IMG/VR virus record: IMGVR_UViG_3300027777_000023
Coordinates: 62,001-126,000 of that record
DNA length: 64,000 bases
Origin: a virus
Strand: one strand, 5' to 3'
The notes under the pieces are model-generated. The model saw only the letters and a list, made by a program, of their open reading frames with translations, ran no database searches and was not told the origin of the DNA. How positions within the stretch are numbered: position 1 is the first letter of the stretch; each line of letters begins with the position of its first letter. Positions 1 to 8,794 of the stretch are shown here, in pieces. The translations under genes were made by a program, and so were the position numbers.

Positions 1-629
1 ATATGAGCGATCGTGATCGAAAGGCGCTAAAGCATATAAAGATTCACGATATGCGCGAAGCCACGCCCTGCACCGCAAAATATATTCAGAACTATCTCGA
101 TGATCTATATGAGCGCACAGGCTATCATCCTGACCTTGTGTATATCGACCAGATGGACTATCTAACTACGAGCGATAAAACAGACAGTGAATGGCAAAAA
201 TACGGCAAAGTAGCTTTTGATGTGGATGATCTGACCAATCACCTTATCGGAGGCGAGCATATGTTCAGTGTGTGGTTATTGCACCAGGCTACAGGCAAGA
301 TGACTCGTAAGTTCACTAACGGCGAAATCTCAGGCTTCAAGGGTATCATAAAGCCTGCAGACATGTGTCTGGCTATTGGTCGTGATAGCTCACAAGACAG
401 TGTGGTAAGCATATTCTCCTTAAAGTCTCGACACGCTAAAAACTTCCAGTTCGACTTTCTTGCTGAGCTAGAGTTTATGAACTTTGAGCACCAGGATAAA
501 GGTGCAGAAGCTCGAATGGCTGAAGAAGACAAAGATAAAAAGAAAACTAAAAAGAGTAACTTCAGCAACATACCTTGCAAGGCCGAGCTACTACCCTCAA
601 CAACCTCAGGATTCAATGCAAGCACATGA
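1..629 (+). CDS. DnaB-like replicative helicase, C-terminal part (5' end outside window)
   Basis: This is the C-terminal part of a RecA-fold ATPase of the DnaB type, the ring helicase that unwinds DNA at the phage fork. Visible are a Walker B-like strand ending in DLVYIDQMDY, a sensor strand with LLHQATGK, and ADMCLAIGRD followed by SLKSRHAKN, as in DnaB C-terminal domains. The Walker A motif is absent, so the gene must begin upstream; the ATG at position 3 is probably internal. The C-terminal 40 residues are lysine- and acid-rich and look disordered. The stop overlaps the sigma factor start (ATGA), implying translational coupling. Family is fairly sure; the exact subfamily is not. Confidence 0.8.
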   Translation, partial: MSDRDRKALKHIKIHDMREATPCTAKYIQNYLDDLYERTGYHPDLVYIDQMDYLTTSDKTDSEWQKYGKVAFDVDDLTNHLIGGEHMFSVWLLHQATGKMTRKFTNGEISGFKGIIKPADMCLAIGRDSSQDSVVSIFSLKSRHAKNFQFDFLAELEFMNFEHQDKGAEARMAEEDKDKKKTKKSNFSNIPCKAELLPSTTSGFNAST

Positions 630-1153
630 CCATAACAGCTGAAGAGTTTACACGCGTATACAAAAGGTATTACCGTGTTCTCTTAAAAAATACTACCAGA
701 CAGCTGAACAATCCAGACGAAGCTGCGGATGTTGTGCAGGACGTGTTTAAGGCATTGTTAAATCACCCAGACTACAGCAAACTTGAAAAAAATATTATGG
801 GCTGGCTCACAACCTGCTGCAAAAACAAATGCTCCAATCTTGTGCATCGAGCAAAAACAAAAGCTAGATGCGCCAGTGCTCTTATGCGCGGATTAAACGT
901 TTTTGCAGAAGAACCCAACCCGTTCGAGTACGCCTGTTTGCAGGAGCGAAACAATGAGTTACTGGAGACTATGGCTGACCTGAGCACTGCACAAGCAAAT
1001 GGGCTGCGTATGTATTATTTCAAACACATGACATATGAAGCCATCAGTGCGCAAACCAGAAAAAGCATAACAGCCGTGAGCACCCTACTAGAACGAGCAC
1101 GCAAAAAAATGAAGGTAAGACTGAAGGCACAAATACATGAGTTCCAATATTAA
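626..1153 (+). CDS. ECF-like sigma-70 family RNA polymerase sigma factor
   Basis: A 175-residue protein built like an extracytoplasmic-function sigma factor. Region 2 is near residues 10-50, with DEAADVVQDVFKALL matching the core-binding helix. Region 4 is near residues 125-170, with YYFKHMTYEAIS followed by LLERARKKMK, a helix-turn-helix for the -35 region. It would redirect host RNA polymerase to phage promoters. I chose the ATG at 626 because it overlaps the helicase stop by four bases; an upstream in-frame ATG at 575 lies inside the helicase gene. Its target promoters are unknown; the repeated promoter-like sequences at 40.9-47.4 kb are candidates. Confidence 0.82.
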   Translation: MTITAEEFTRVYKRYYRVLLKNTTRQLNNPDEAADVVQDVFKALLNHPDYSKLEKNIMGWLTTCCKNKCSNLVHRAKTKARCASALMRGLNVFAEEPNPFEYACLQERNNELLETMADLSTAQANGLRMYYFKHMTYEAISAQTRKSITAVSTLLERARKKMKVRLKAQIHEFQY

Positions 1154-3857
1154 ATTAAAGATAGCTACACCTGTGGCTGAAGGATGTAAACCCGAGTTAC
1201 TCATCATATTCAGTCATCCAAACAAAGAAGACCTAGAGGCTAGAAAATTTGGTGTGGCCGGCTTTGCTACAACAGAAGTAAAGGCTGGACTAGCTGCTGC
1301 AGGTATACCCCTAGAAAAAGTGCATTTTACCGCTATGGTAAAGCACGGAATAGGCAGCAAAAGCAAGCCAAGTGCAGAAGACATTGAAGAGTTTGCACAA
1401 GAACTAGATAACGAGATAGAACAGATCAAGCCAAAGCTGATCATGCCTTTGGGTGCAGAGGTGTTTAAAAGGATAATGAAAGCTAACACAAAGATGGGCG
1501 ACTATCTTGGTGAGATCATTGATACCTCATACGGCAAAGCACTAGCAAACTACTCGCCAGGTATGATTGTAGCTATGGACCCTACAAAGCGTCCAGAGTT
1601 TAGAGATGTGTTTCTTCTCGCAAAGCGCGCACTAGACAACAATCTGAACTATGATAAATATCGATATATATTGGTAGATGATCCTGAAGTAAATAAAGCG
1701 ATACTTGAGAAGTATATCGAGCAGGAGAAATTTGACATTGGTTATGACGCTGAATGGTATACGGAGACCAAGTGGACAGATGATGAGGTAATGTATGAGT
1801 TTCAGTATAGTTGTGAAAAAGATGTAGCAATCATACTGAATATTAGTAAAGACGGCGTATCAGAGAATCGTGAGTTACTGGATACGATGAAGCTATTGCT
1901 AGAGCACCCAAAAGCTCGGCGTATGGGTTGGAATATCCGTGTGGACGATCTTCGACTTAGGCACAGAGGATTCGACCTACCAGACGAGACGCTGGCTTTC
2001 GACGGCATGAAGGCTGTCGCATTCTTTGACTCGCGCTTGTCGAAAGGTCTCGAGACAGGGATCAAGATGTTTACTAATTATGAGCCATACTATACAGCCT
2101 TAAACAGAAAGCTGAAAGAGCACAAGCTCAGTAAGAGTGAGATGAGCAAGCTCAAGTTTCTAGAACCTGAGGTCTACTATCATTACTGTGCTGGTGACGC
2201 AGTAAGTCACAGAGAAGCCTGCTTGCAAATGATGCACGCGTTCCCTGAGAATCTAAAAGACCATTACTATAAGACATATCTGCCACTGACTCACTATCTC
2301 ACAGATATGGAGTTCACGGGTATACCTATCGATAAAAATGTGCTAGCAGACATTACCGATAAGTACACAGTCAAGTATGAAGAGCTAAAACAGGAGCTGA
2401 TAGTGTTCTTGCGCGATCGCTTTGGTATTGAAGATTTTAATCCCAACAGCGCACCGCAAAAAAAGAGTCTTTTATTCGAGACTCTTCAGGTCACACCAGC
2501 CTACTACACGAAAAGCGGCAAGTCTCCTAAAGCAAAAGCATGGTATGACAAACAAAAACCTCAAACGCAGAAGCTGTATGAGCCGAGCACAAACTCAAAG
2601 TCAGTATCGACAATAAAGTTCCAGCTAGAGGAGCTTATAGAAAAGGATAAAACAGAGCTACCTGAGAACCGGAGAAATCCTGAACCTCTGGAGGCTGCAC
2701 ACAAAGCACTAGGTCTATTACTTTCAGTAAGTCGCCTAGGTGTGTTTGCGACAAAGTTTCTGAGTAGAAAGGGTGTTGCCATTGATCCTGAGAGTGAACT
2801 CGATGATGAGGATGAACCGCTCAAACAAAGCTACTGGGCAGCGATCAGTAATGATGGTAGAGTACATGCAAGCTTCTTTGAGTGTCTCAAGAACTTTAGG
2901 GCCAGTAGTAGTCCGAACGTACAGAATCCTGCTTCAAAGGTTTTGGTACACATCCCAGATATTTTTGTTCCTGGATACAACAAACTAGACAAAGATCAGC
3001 AAAAAGAGGTAGAGCACCTGCTACCAAAAAACATCAGAAACATATTCTATTCAGGCGATCCTGACTATTACTTTGTTGAGAGTGACGTGCTAGGCGCAGA
3101 TATTTATATCATGGCTCTGTTGTCCGGCGACCCAGACTTTATTCAAGATTTTCGACAGGGTGGTTTTCACCAAACGAAAATGCGTGAATATTTTCAGGAT
3201 CCTGCGCTCACAAAAAAAGATGTGTCAAAGTATACTATATCAAAAGGTATTACTTTTCGTGTAAGTTATACTGCCGGATTAAAATTTGCTGCGGTACCTA
3301 TTCAGGCTGACATCTATGCCGAGAGCGGTCTCAGTGTGAAGCTAAGCACTATCGACTATGCACTAGGAACCTGGAATAGGTATAAAAGCTACATGGCGTT
3401 CAGGGACAGGTGTACCTCAGAGGTGCAGGAAAAGCAGCAAATCACCAACGCCAGAGGACAAATATTGAAGTATGAGGAAACAGATAATTTTGGTATTCTT
3501 GCTGGCTGGATGAATGAGAGTCTCGCCTATCCTGTGGCGAGCGAGCTTGCAAACTATATGTGGGATGCATCAGTGAATCTAAAGAAACTCCTCAAAAAGG
3601 AAGGACTTTGGATGCGTTATATATATCCCGTAAACACTGTGCACGATGCAGGATATTGGATTGTACACAAAGACCTATGTAAAGATAACTATATCGCAGA
3701 GGTGATCAAATACGCCATGTGTCATCAGACGAAAATTGCTACCGGAGACAATGTTGGCTGCGAAATCGTAGTATCAGATTGTTGGAAAGGTAAGAAAATA
3801 TTCGAGAAGGAAACAATGTGGTCTTTTGATCAGAAACAATGGATTTGGAAAGAATAG
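1137..3857 (+). CDS. Family A DNA polymerase with N-terminal UDG-like domain and 3'-5' exonuclease
   Basis: A replicative polymerase of 906 residues. Residues 1-170 resemble a uracil-DNA glycosylase fold (IMPLGAEVFK, then YSPGMIVAMDP), as in the SPO1-type phage polymerases. A DnaQ-like exonuclease follows at about 195-360 (DIGYDAEW, GWNIRVDDL, YCAGDAVSH). The polymerase domain fills the rest. Motif A reads SDVLGADIYIMALLSGDPD, the O-helix region KGITFRVSYTAG, and motif C TVHDAGYWIV, where HD is the usual metal-binding pair. The start overlaps the sigma factor by 17 bases, so the two are co-transcribed. Whether the UDG-like domain is catalytic cannot be told by eye. Confidence 0.9.
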   Translation: MSSNIKLKIATPVAEGCKPELLIIFSHPNKEDLEARKFGVAGFATTEVKAGLAAAGIPLEKVHFTAMVKHGIGSKSKPSAEDIEEFAQELDNEIEQIKPKLIMPLGAEVFKRIMKANTKMGDYLGEIIDTSYGKALANYSPGMIVAMDPTKRPEFRDVFLLAKRALDNNLNYDKYRYILVDDPEVNKAILEKYIEQEKFDIGYDAEWYTETKWTDDEVMYEFQYSCEKDVAIILNISKDGVSENRELLDTMKLLLEHPKARRMGWNIRVDDLRLRHRGFDLPDETLAFDGMKAVAFFDSRLSKGLETGIKMFTNYEPYYTALNRKLKEHKLSKSEMSKLKFLEPEVYYHYCAGDAVSHREACLQMMHAFPENLKDHYYKTYLPLTHYLTDMEFTGIPIDKNVLADITDKYTVKYEELKQELIVFLRDRFGIEDFNPNSAPQKKSLLFETLQVTPAYYTKSGKSPKAKAWYDKQKPQTQKLYEPSTNSKSVSTIKFQLEELIEKDKTELPENRRNPEPLEAAHKALGLLLSVSRLGVFATKFLSRKGVAIDPESELDDEDEPLKQSYWAAISNDGRVHASFFECLKNFRASSSPNVQNPASKVLVHIPDIFVPGYNKLDKDQQKEVEHLLPKNIRNIFYSGDPDYYFVESDVLGADIYIMALLSGDPDFIQDFRQGGFHQTKMREYFQDPALTKKDVSKYTISKGITFRVSYTAGLKFAAVPIQADIYAESGLSVKLSTIDYALGTWNRYKSYMAFRDRCTSEVQEKQQITNARGQILKYEETDNFGILAGWMNESLAYPVASELANYMWDASVNLKKLLKKEGLWMRYIYPVNTVHDAGYWIVHKDLCKDNYIAEVIKYAMCHQTKIATGDNVGCEIVVSDCWKGKKIFEKETMWSFDQKQWIWKE

Positions 3858-3858
3858 T

Positions 3859-4365
3859 ATGAGGACAGTCAGAGTATCAAATAAATATGACGTAAAAATA
3901 GATGAAGAAGATTACGAGAAGTTCTCTCCTGAGAAGTATACCTGGAATGTTCAGTTAAGGCGTGGTGGGCAAATCTATCGTGTGAGAGCAAATTACCGGA
4001 AAGCTCAGCAGGTAAAAGGTGGGAAGCATGCATTACTTCACAGATTGATTATGGGCGTCACCAACCCGAAAGTCGTAGTGGACCATATTAACCATGACCC
4101 GTTGGATAATCGAAAAGCTAATCTTAGGCTTTGCACATCAGCAGAAAACACGAGAAATTCTCGAACCTCAAAAAGCAAATCAGGCCTCAAGGGGGTACGA
4201 TTAAAACGCAAAAAATGGGAAGCGCGTATCACACACAACAAAAAACAAATATACATTGGTGCATTTGCAACACCACAAGCAGCAGCAGAGGCCTATGACA
4301 AAAAGGCAATAGAGTTGTTCGGGGAGTTTGCCTGCACTAATAAGATGTTAGGTAGACTAGAATGA
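3859..4365 (+). CDS. HNH endonuclease with AP2 DNA-binding domain
   Basis: A 168-residue homing-type endonuclease. The HNH core is near residues 60-105 (LLHRLIMG, VVDHINHDPLDNRKANLRLCT), followed by an AP2-like domain (GLKGVRLKRKKWEARI, then IYIGAFATPQAAAEAYDKKA). Such genes are mobile and often sit between essential replication genes. This one lies two bases after the polymerase stop and overlaps the next gene by four bases. The ATG at 3859 is preferred over one at 3826 that lies inside the polymerase gene. No intron is seen in the neighbouring polymerase. Confidence 0.88.
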   Translation: MRTVRVSNKYDVKIDEEDYEKFSPEKYTWNVQLRRGGQIYRVRANYRKAQQVKGGKHALLHRLIMGVTNPKVVVDHINHDPLDNRKANLRLCTSAENTRNSRTSKSKSGLKGVRLKRKKWEARITHNKKQIYIGAFATPQAAAEAYDKKAIELFGEFACTNKMLGRLE

Positions 4366-5081
4366 CGACCACAATTAAATTAACAAACAACAGTAAAGTA
4401 CGATTTCATAAAGCACACTACAACACTTTCAGCCTCACGCAAGGTCTTCCCGAGCATGGAGGATCTTGTCCGGGGGCTACCTGTGGAGAAGGTGGGTGTG
4501 TAGACGTTTGCTATGACTGCAATTTACGTAAGCTGTACAAGGCATATGCTGCGGTAGAGGACAAAAATTTTGATCTTGTTAAAGGTAAAACAAGAGAAGA
4601 ACTATATCCAATACTGAGCAATACCGTAATTGCCTGGAAGTTGACCCAGGGCAGTAAGAAACCCTATTTCAGGCTACACACCGGAGGAGACATGTATGAT
4701 GAGGAATACGCTTATGCGTGGGCCGCCACTATAGAAGAAAACCCAGATGTTCGTTTCTGGGCGTATACAAGATCATTGTTTGCTGTACCTATACTTGCCG
4801 AGCTAGATAACCTTACATTGTTCCTTAGCTGCGATCCTGTAAACAAGGACAGTGTGCTAAAGATGTATGAGAAATACAAACATCGTCCCAACGTAGCTGT
4901 TGCATGGATGGGAAATGATCCGTTAGAGTTAAATGACAGAGATATGCTGGTCTGTCCTGAAGTAACAAAAAAACTGAAAAATACCAAAGATATTGGTGCA
5001 TGCGCCAGATGCAGAGCATGCATAGATAGACCATTGAAGACTGGGAAGATACGACATATACAGTTCCCAATTCACCGTTAG
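4362..5081 (+). CDS. Phage GP88-like cysteine-rich protein
   Basis: A 239-residue protein resembling the phage GP88 family. The N-terminal signature is SCPGATCGEGGCVDVCYDC. A second Cys cluster lies near the C-terminus (CPEV, CARCRACID). The central part (FRLHTGGDMYDEEYAYAW, then RFWAYTRS) also fits that family. The cysteines suggest a metal or iron-sulfur site; the biochemical role is not established. It is coupled to the HNH gene through ATGA and ends the polymerase operon. Confidence 0.65.
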   Translation: MTTTIKLTNNSKVRFHKAHYNTFSLTQGLPEHGGSCPGATCGEGGCVDVCYDCNLRKLYKAYAAVEDKNFDLVKGKTREELYPILSNTVIAWKLTQGSKKPYFRLHTGGDMYDEEYAYAWAATIEENPDVRFWAYTRSLFAVPILAELDNLTLFLSCDPVNKDSVLKMYEKYKHRPNVAVAWMGNDPLELNDRDMLVCPEVTKKLKNTKDIGACARCRACIDRPLKTGKIRHIQFPIHR

Positions 5082-5141
5082 AAATAAGTGTTCCCCCAGG
5101 AACAAAAGTAGAGTAAAATTAAACTAATAAAACAACACAAT

Positions 5142-5471
5142 ATGACCACTGAAAACAACAACTCCGCAGAAATCATCAACACAGCAGCAACAATCGCAAC
5201 TAACATGAACAAGTACACAGTAGAAATCGCAGACAACACCGGACACAGCACTTTCGCAGATCTCGACATCGAGACGGCGACCGAAAACATTCTCGCTAAT
5301 GCTGAGAAGAAAGCTCATTGGGTTTACATCAACGGCGAAAAGTTTGAGTTTGAAGGTAGCAATCATCGCAGCAAGGCAAACGTGCAAAAGCTTCAGCAGC
5401 AGCTGCAGGCTGTGGAAGATCCTAATATTCTTCTCACCGGCGTGCTTCGCGGCGGCGCAGCGCAGGAATAG
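5142..5471 (+). CDS. Candidate ubiquitin-like modifier with C-terminal RGG and short tail
   Basis: A 109-residue protein that I read as a ubiquitin-like (beta-grasp) modifier. A flexible leader of about 22 residues precedes strand KYTVEIAD, strand STFADLD, a helix around ETATENILANAEKKAH, strand WVYINGEKFEF and a last segment NILLTGVLRGGAAQE. The end resembles the ubiquitin tail LVLRLRGG, but with four extra residues after Gly104-Gly105 that a protease would have to remove. A JAMM protease and an E1 enzyme lie 2.3-3.3 kb downstream, which supports the reading. It has its own A-rich leader and is followed by a terminator, so it may be made at higher level than its partners. An internal ATG at 5205 is an alternative start. 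The fold is inferred from pattern only. Confidence 0.6.
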   Translation: MTTENNNSAEIINTAATIATNMNKYTVEIADNTGHSTFADLDIETATENILANAEKKAHWVYINGEKFEFEGSNHRSKANVQKLQQQLQAVEDPNILLTGVLRGGAAQE

Positions 5472-5538
5472 TTCTCATTCACCAGGCGTGAAAAGAGCAA
5501 CGGGTTCGTTCTAGTCTAGAGCGCGCCCAGCAAAACTA

Positions 5539-5571
5539 GCCCCTAGGGATTAACCTCTCTAGGGGCTTTTT
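5539..5571 (+). terminator. Rho-independent terminator after the Ubl gene
   Basis: GCCCCTAG pairs with CTAGGGGC at 5559-5566, an 8 bp perfect stem followed directly by TTTTT. It ends the operon that starts with the helicase and separates the Ubl gene from the 726-codon gene. Confidence 0.88.
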
Positions 5572-5590
5572 ATTTATATTTATTCTCTAT

Positions 5591-7771
5591 ATGAACTTTA
5601 ATTTACCTACATTTAAAAAAATCACAAAAGAGTTTGCAGAAGCAGCAAAACACGTAAAAAGCGCAGACGTCTCACTTGAAGTGAACAGACGACGCTATAA
5701 TGGTTGGGCAACGCCCGCAGCAGCCGCTGAAGAAGAGTACACATTAGCTTTGATGGATCTGCGGTTTAAGAACATCGATGCAATGTATCGGTACTGCAAG
5801 CACAAGAGTATTCCTCTCGACGGTTTGAATTGCGAGACATCAGCGTCTTTTGTTTTGAGTATATGTTCGCAGACTGTGCATGAAAGAAATCTTTGCCAGA
5901 TTTCCAGTGAGGACGCCAAAGAGTTTAAGTCGCTGAAATTACTGCCAGATAACACACCGCTTGAGCATCGACCCGTTCTGATAAAACGTACTCCATCAGA
6001 GACTACAGTAGGAAACTATACCTATCGTTTTTTAACAGGCTCAAAGAATAGTTGGAGCAGCAGCATCGATATTATTGGTCGGAATGATGAGCCATTGTAT
6101 GACTATCTGGACAAGGGGTTTTATGTTAAGTCTCTGGTTATCGCTAAAGGTACTACGAAGACGAATAGGGTTATTGTGTCGGACGTCTACGACGTAAATA
6201 CTGCGCATGTATTTGCTATGTGCAGCATCCATCCAATCCTAGCAGATATGCTCAGGCAAGGGAGCTTTATCAGCAGCTATGATGCAGAAATGCTTCGATT
6301 AAAGATGCTGAAAAAGATGCCTGAAGGTAAGAAGAAAGATTACCTGAAGGTCGCTGCAGCTATCGACACAGACTATCGCAACAATACAACATTGATTGTG
6401 GTGGGTAAGTTGATAGCTGGTGAGGCAGATAAAACCACAATCAACAATGTCACGTTCACAAAGAACTCTGCAACGTATGAAAATGTGAGCATTGAAGCTG
6501 AGGGGTTGCTTGATCTGGTGTACAGTTCAACTTCGTTCAACTTCAACAGTGAGTTCGATATCTATACTATTGTTGACCTGTATGGCAAGCACATCAGAGG
6601 TACACTAAAGCAGGATAAAGAGCCTGTGGAGACAAAGGCCGAAGGTGGACTAATTCTTGATGAGCATGTTGCTGAGTTGGAAGATCCACTGGCTGATGAG
6701 GAAGAAGACAATACTAAGAAGAAGCAGATGCCTGCATTCAAGGTGAACGGTATTGAGATCACACCCAGCATTAGCACTACCGGGCAACGCTATCTTAATG
6801 ACGTACGCATCAACAAGGAAGAAATAGATCAGGCCATCTATAGGGCAAGTTGCCACAAGACAGCGCATGACTATAAACTATTCCTGAAGTCAATCAGCCG
6901 TATGAGTATCAAATATCATGATATTATTGCGAACGGGTTGAAGGTAAAGATTCATGACTCGATGACACGGGACGAGATGCAAACTGTGGAACCTGGCCCA
7001 GCAGCCCCTGCACTCAAGTTCCATGTAGATCCAGCGGACAAGTATATCAAGATCTCTGTCACAGACGATCGCGGTGTACGAGTGAGCCTTGGCAGGCTTA
7101 TCGGTAAAATCAGGAACATCAATAAGAAAGCAAACGGTAAGCAGTATTACGATAAAGGCGCATATCACCCAAAATGGCGGAATCATGAATGGGCTCGTGA
7201 AATGCTGATCACTGCCTTGGTTGAATCCTGTACGTTTAAGACAAAAGTGTCTGAGACAGTTGTTGACGATCAAGGGGCTGAACAGATCAAAACTTCTGAG
7301 AGAACAGATGTATTGATTACCAGGGAAGACATCGTGGCCCTGATGGGTGTTGTTAATGAGCGCAAGAAAGCTGCTTTGGAAAGGTCCAAGCAATTTCTTG
7401 AAACAGCTGTAAAGATCACAGGAGCAGAACAGATCACGTTCATGGACAAGCCTGCATACAAGGTCAAGGGATCCTTGAGAGAATATGCTGTAGTTATTGA
7501 AACAGCAAAAGTGTACGACTATGAAACAAAACAGTATCGCTGTATTGTAAACAGTCAGCACTATGCAGGCACAGGCTATGACGACATCGCTGCAAGGTTG
7601 TTGGCACTGAAAAACGACAGCATGATGCAAAATGAGATTGGCACACTAGCAGGTGCAGCGCAGCCTGCTGCAGAGAACATACATAACGACTATGCGCCGT
7701 TGCGTGAAGTAGCTGTAAACCTAGAAGAAGTTGCATACAGCAAAGCAATCGAAAAAGCACTAGCGAGTTAA
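5591..7771 (+). CDS. Large protein of unknown function in the ubiquitin-like module
   Basis: A 726-residue soluble protein with no signal peptide or membrane segment. I do not recognise a family. An acidic linker (ELEDPLADEEEDN) near residue 365 splits it into two parts. Cysteines are sparse; those in YRASCHKTAHD, VESCTFKT and QYRCIV are the only ones that might be active in the C-terminal half. It lies between the candidate Ubl and the JAMM protease, with its stop three bases before the protease start, so it belongs to the same operon as the protease and E1. It could be the main target, a conjugation factor or an unrelated replication protein. Confidence 0.75.
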   Translation: MNFNLPTFKKITKEFAEAAKHVKSADVSLEVNRRRYNGWATPAAAAEEEYTLALMDLRFKNIDAMYRYCKHKSIPLDGLNCETSASFVLSICSQTVHERNLCQISSEDAKEFKSLKLLPDNTPLEHRPVLIKRTPSETTVGNYTYRFLTGSKNSWSSSIDIIGRNDEPLYDYLDKGFYVKSLVIAKGTTKTNRVIVSDVYDVNTAHVFAMCSIHPILADMLRQGSFISSYDAEMLRLKMLKKMPEGKKKDYLKVAAAIDTDYRNNTTLIVVGKLIAGEADKTTINNVTFTKNSATYENVSIEAEGLLDLVYSSTSFNFNSEFDIYTIVDLYGKHIRGTLKQDKEPVETKAEGGLILDEHVAELEDPLADEEEDNTKKKQMPAFKVNGIEITPSISTTGQRYLNDVRINKEEIDQAIYRASCHKTAHDYKLFLKSISRMSIKYHDIIANGLKVKIHDSMTRDEMQTVEPGPAAPALKFHVDPADKYIKISVTDDRGVRVSLGRLIGKIRNINKKANGKQYYDKGAYHPKWRNHEWAREMLITALVESCTFKTKVSETVVDDQGAEQIKTSERTDVLITREDIVALMGVVNERKKAALERSKQFLETAVKITGAEQITFMDKPAYKVKGSLREYAVVIETAKVYDYETKQYRCIVNSQHYAGTGYDDIAARLLALKNDSMMQNEIGTLAGAAQPAAENIHNDYAPLREVAVNLEEVAYSKAIEKALAS

Positions 7772-7773
7772 CC

Positions 7774-8199
7774 ATGAATTACATGAGCAAGGCCCTTGCC
7801 TCTGAGCTGCTTAAAGCTTCAGAGATCTGCAAGCATCGTGTAGAGGAAGAAGGCGGACTCATTCTCAATCGTGATGATGAGTTCGTCTTCGTTCCTGTAC
7901 AAAACATATACAAGGGAACACCAACAGCAGCCGGATTGTATGAGACAGAACAATCTGACTTTACTGGCAAGGTGTTCCCTTTGTTGAAGGAGGGCTATAA
8001 GTTCTATGCGAGCTTTCATACCCATCCTTCATTCAGTCCTAACCCTAGCGGACTAGACCTAAACGTCTTGTTCCAGGGATTTAAACATAACTACATCTAC
8101 GCACCAAGACCCGAAACCTTCAGCTATACAACCTGGGGAGTTGAGGACTCACAATTCACACAATACTTCAATCGTAACACACTATATGCCGTTCAATAA
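7774..8199 (+). CDS. JAB/MPN (JAMM) metalloprotease
   Basis: A 141-residue protein that is essentially one JAB/MPN domain, the zinc peptidase fold of deubiquitinases. The JAMM residues are in place: a glutamate in EEEGGLIL (Glu25 or Glu26), His82-Thr-His84, seven residues, Ser92, two residues and Asp95 (FHTHPSF...SGLD). Such enzymes trim or remove ubiquitin-like proteins; here the four residues after the Ubl Gly-Gly are an obvious candidate substrate. No NlpC/P60 domain is attached, unlike the tail-assembly JAB proteins of lambda-type phages. The E1 gene starts inside its last codons (14-base overlap), so the two are coupled. A second ATG at 7783 is possible. Confidence 0.9.
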   Translation: MNYMSKALASELLKASEICKHRVEEEGGLILNRDDEFVFVPVQNIYKGTPTAAGLYETEQSDFTGKVFPLLKEGYKFYASFHTHPSFSPNPSGLDLNVLFQGFKHNYIYAPRPETFSYTTWGVEDSQFTQYFNRNTLYAVQ

Positions 8200-8791
8200 A
8201 ATCGCAATCGTCGGAGCAGGCGGAATCGGAAGCAACCTGCTAGCAATCTTGTTTGACTATGGCTTCAATCGCAAGCAGTTCGACTATGCTAGTCTAGATA
8301 TTGATATTTGGGATAATGATGATGTATCAATCTCGAATCTTCTCCACCAGAACTTCAAGCTTGATGACATCGGTAAGTACAAGGTAGAAGTATTAGAAGA
8401 CAAGTATGCCGTTAATGGTGTCAAGAAGCGCATGACTGAGAAAGAGTTTAAAAAGTACGATCTCATATTCAGTTGTGTTGACAGTATGACGTTCCGTAAG
8501 GCATTGTATGAATATGGCTGGAAGAATGACTGGGCAAAGAGCAAAGACAAGTTCTGGATTGACGGTAGGTGCACAAGCAGGCAAGGTGCATTGTTTAATT
8601 CAGAGCTTCCCAAAGATCAATTGTTGCCCTACATTGATGACTCGGTGGAAGAAGGCGGCTGCTTGCTAGCATATGAGAAAGAACAAAATATTAGTCATAC
8701 GTTGCCAACAATTGTAGCAGGTATGATGGTGCAGACGTTCCTCAACAAGCTCAGAGGACAAAGAACGTTTAAAATGATCTTTATGGTCTAA
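8186..8791 (+). CDS. E1/ThiF-like ubiquitin-activating enzyme
   Basis: A compact 201-residue E1/ThiF-type adenylating enzyme. The nucleotide loop is IAIVGAGGIGSN near residue 5. The metal and ATP segment is DIWDNDDVSISNLLHQNF, close to the usual DxDxVxxSNLxRQ but with His for Arg. GKYKVEVL supplies the expected lysine, and CVDS is the following aspartate. A cysteine in EEGGCLLAYE is a possible thioester residue. The protein is short for the family and has no separate catalytic-cysteine or Ub-fold domain. I chose the ATG at 8186, inside the end of the JAMM gene, because the Rossmann strand begins there. It would adenylate the C-terminal Gly of a Ubl. Confidence 0.9.
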   Translation: MPFNKIAIVGAGGIGSNLLAILFDYGFNRKQFDYASLDIDIWDNDDVSISNLLHQNFKLDDIGKYKVEVLEDKYAVNGVKKRMTEKEFKKYDLIFSCVDSMTFRKALYEYGWKNDWAKSKDKFWIDGRCTSRQGALFNSELPKDQLLPYIDDSVEEGGCLLAYEKEQNISHTLPTIVAGMMVQTFLNKLRGQRTFKMIFMV

Positions 8792-8794
8792 TAA

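Noticed and set aside
3859-4365. Group I intron around the HNH-AP2 gene
   Set aside because: The polymerase frame ends normally before it and no split exons or intron core were seen.
6890-7630. 246-codon minus-strand ORF inside the 726-codon gene
   Set aside because: It is Cys/Phe/Ile-rich shadow sequence with no matching neighbours on that strand.
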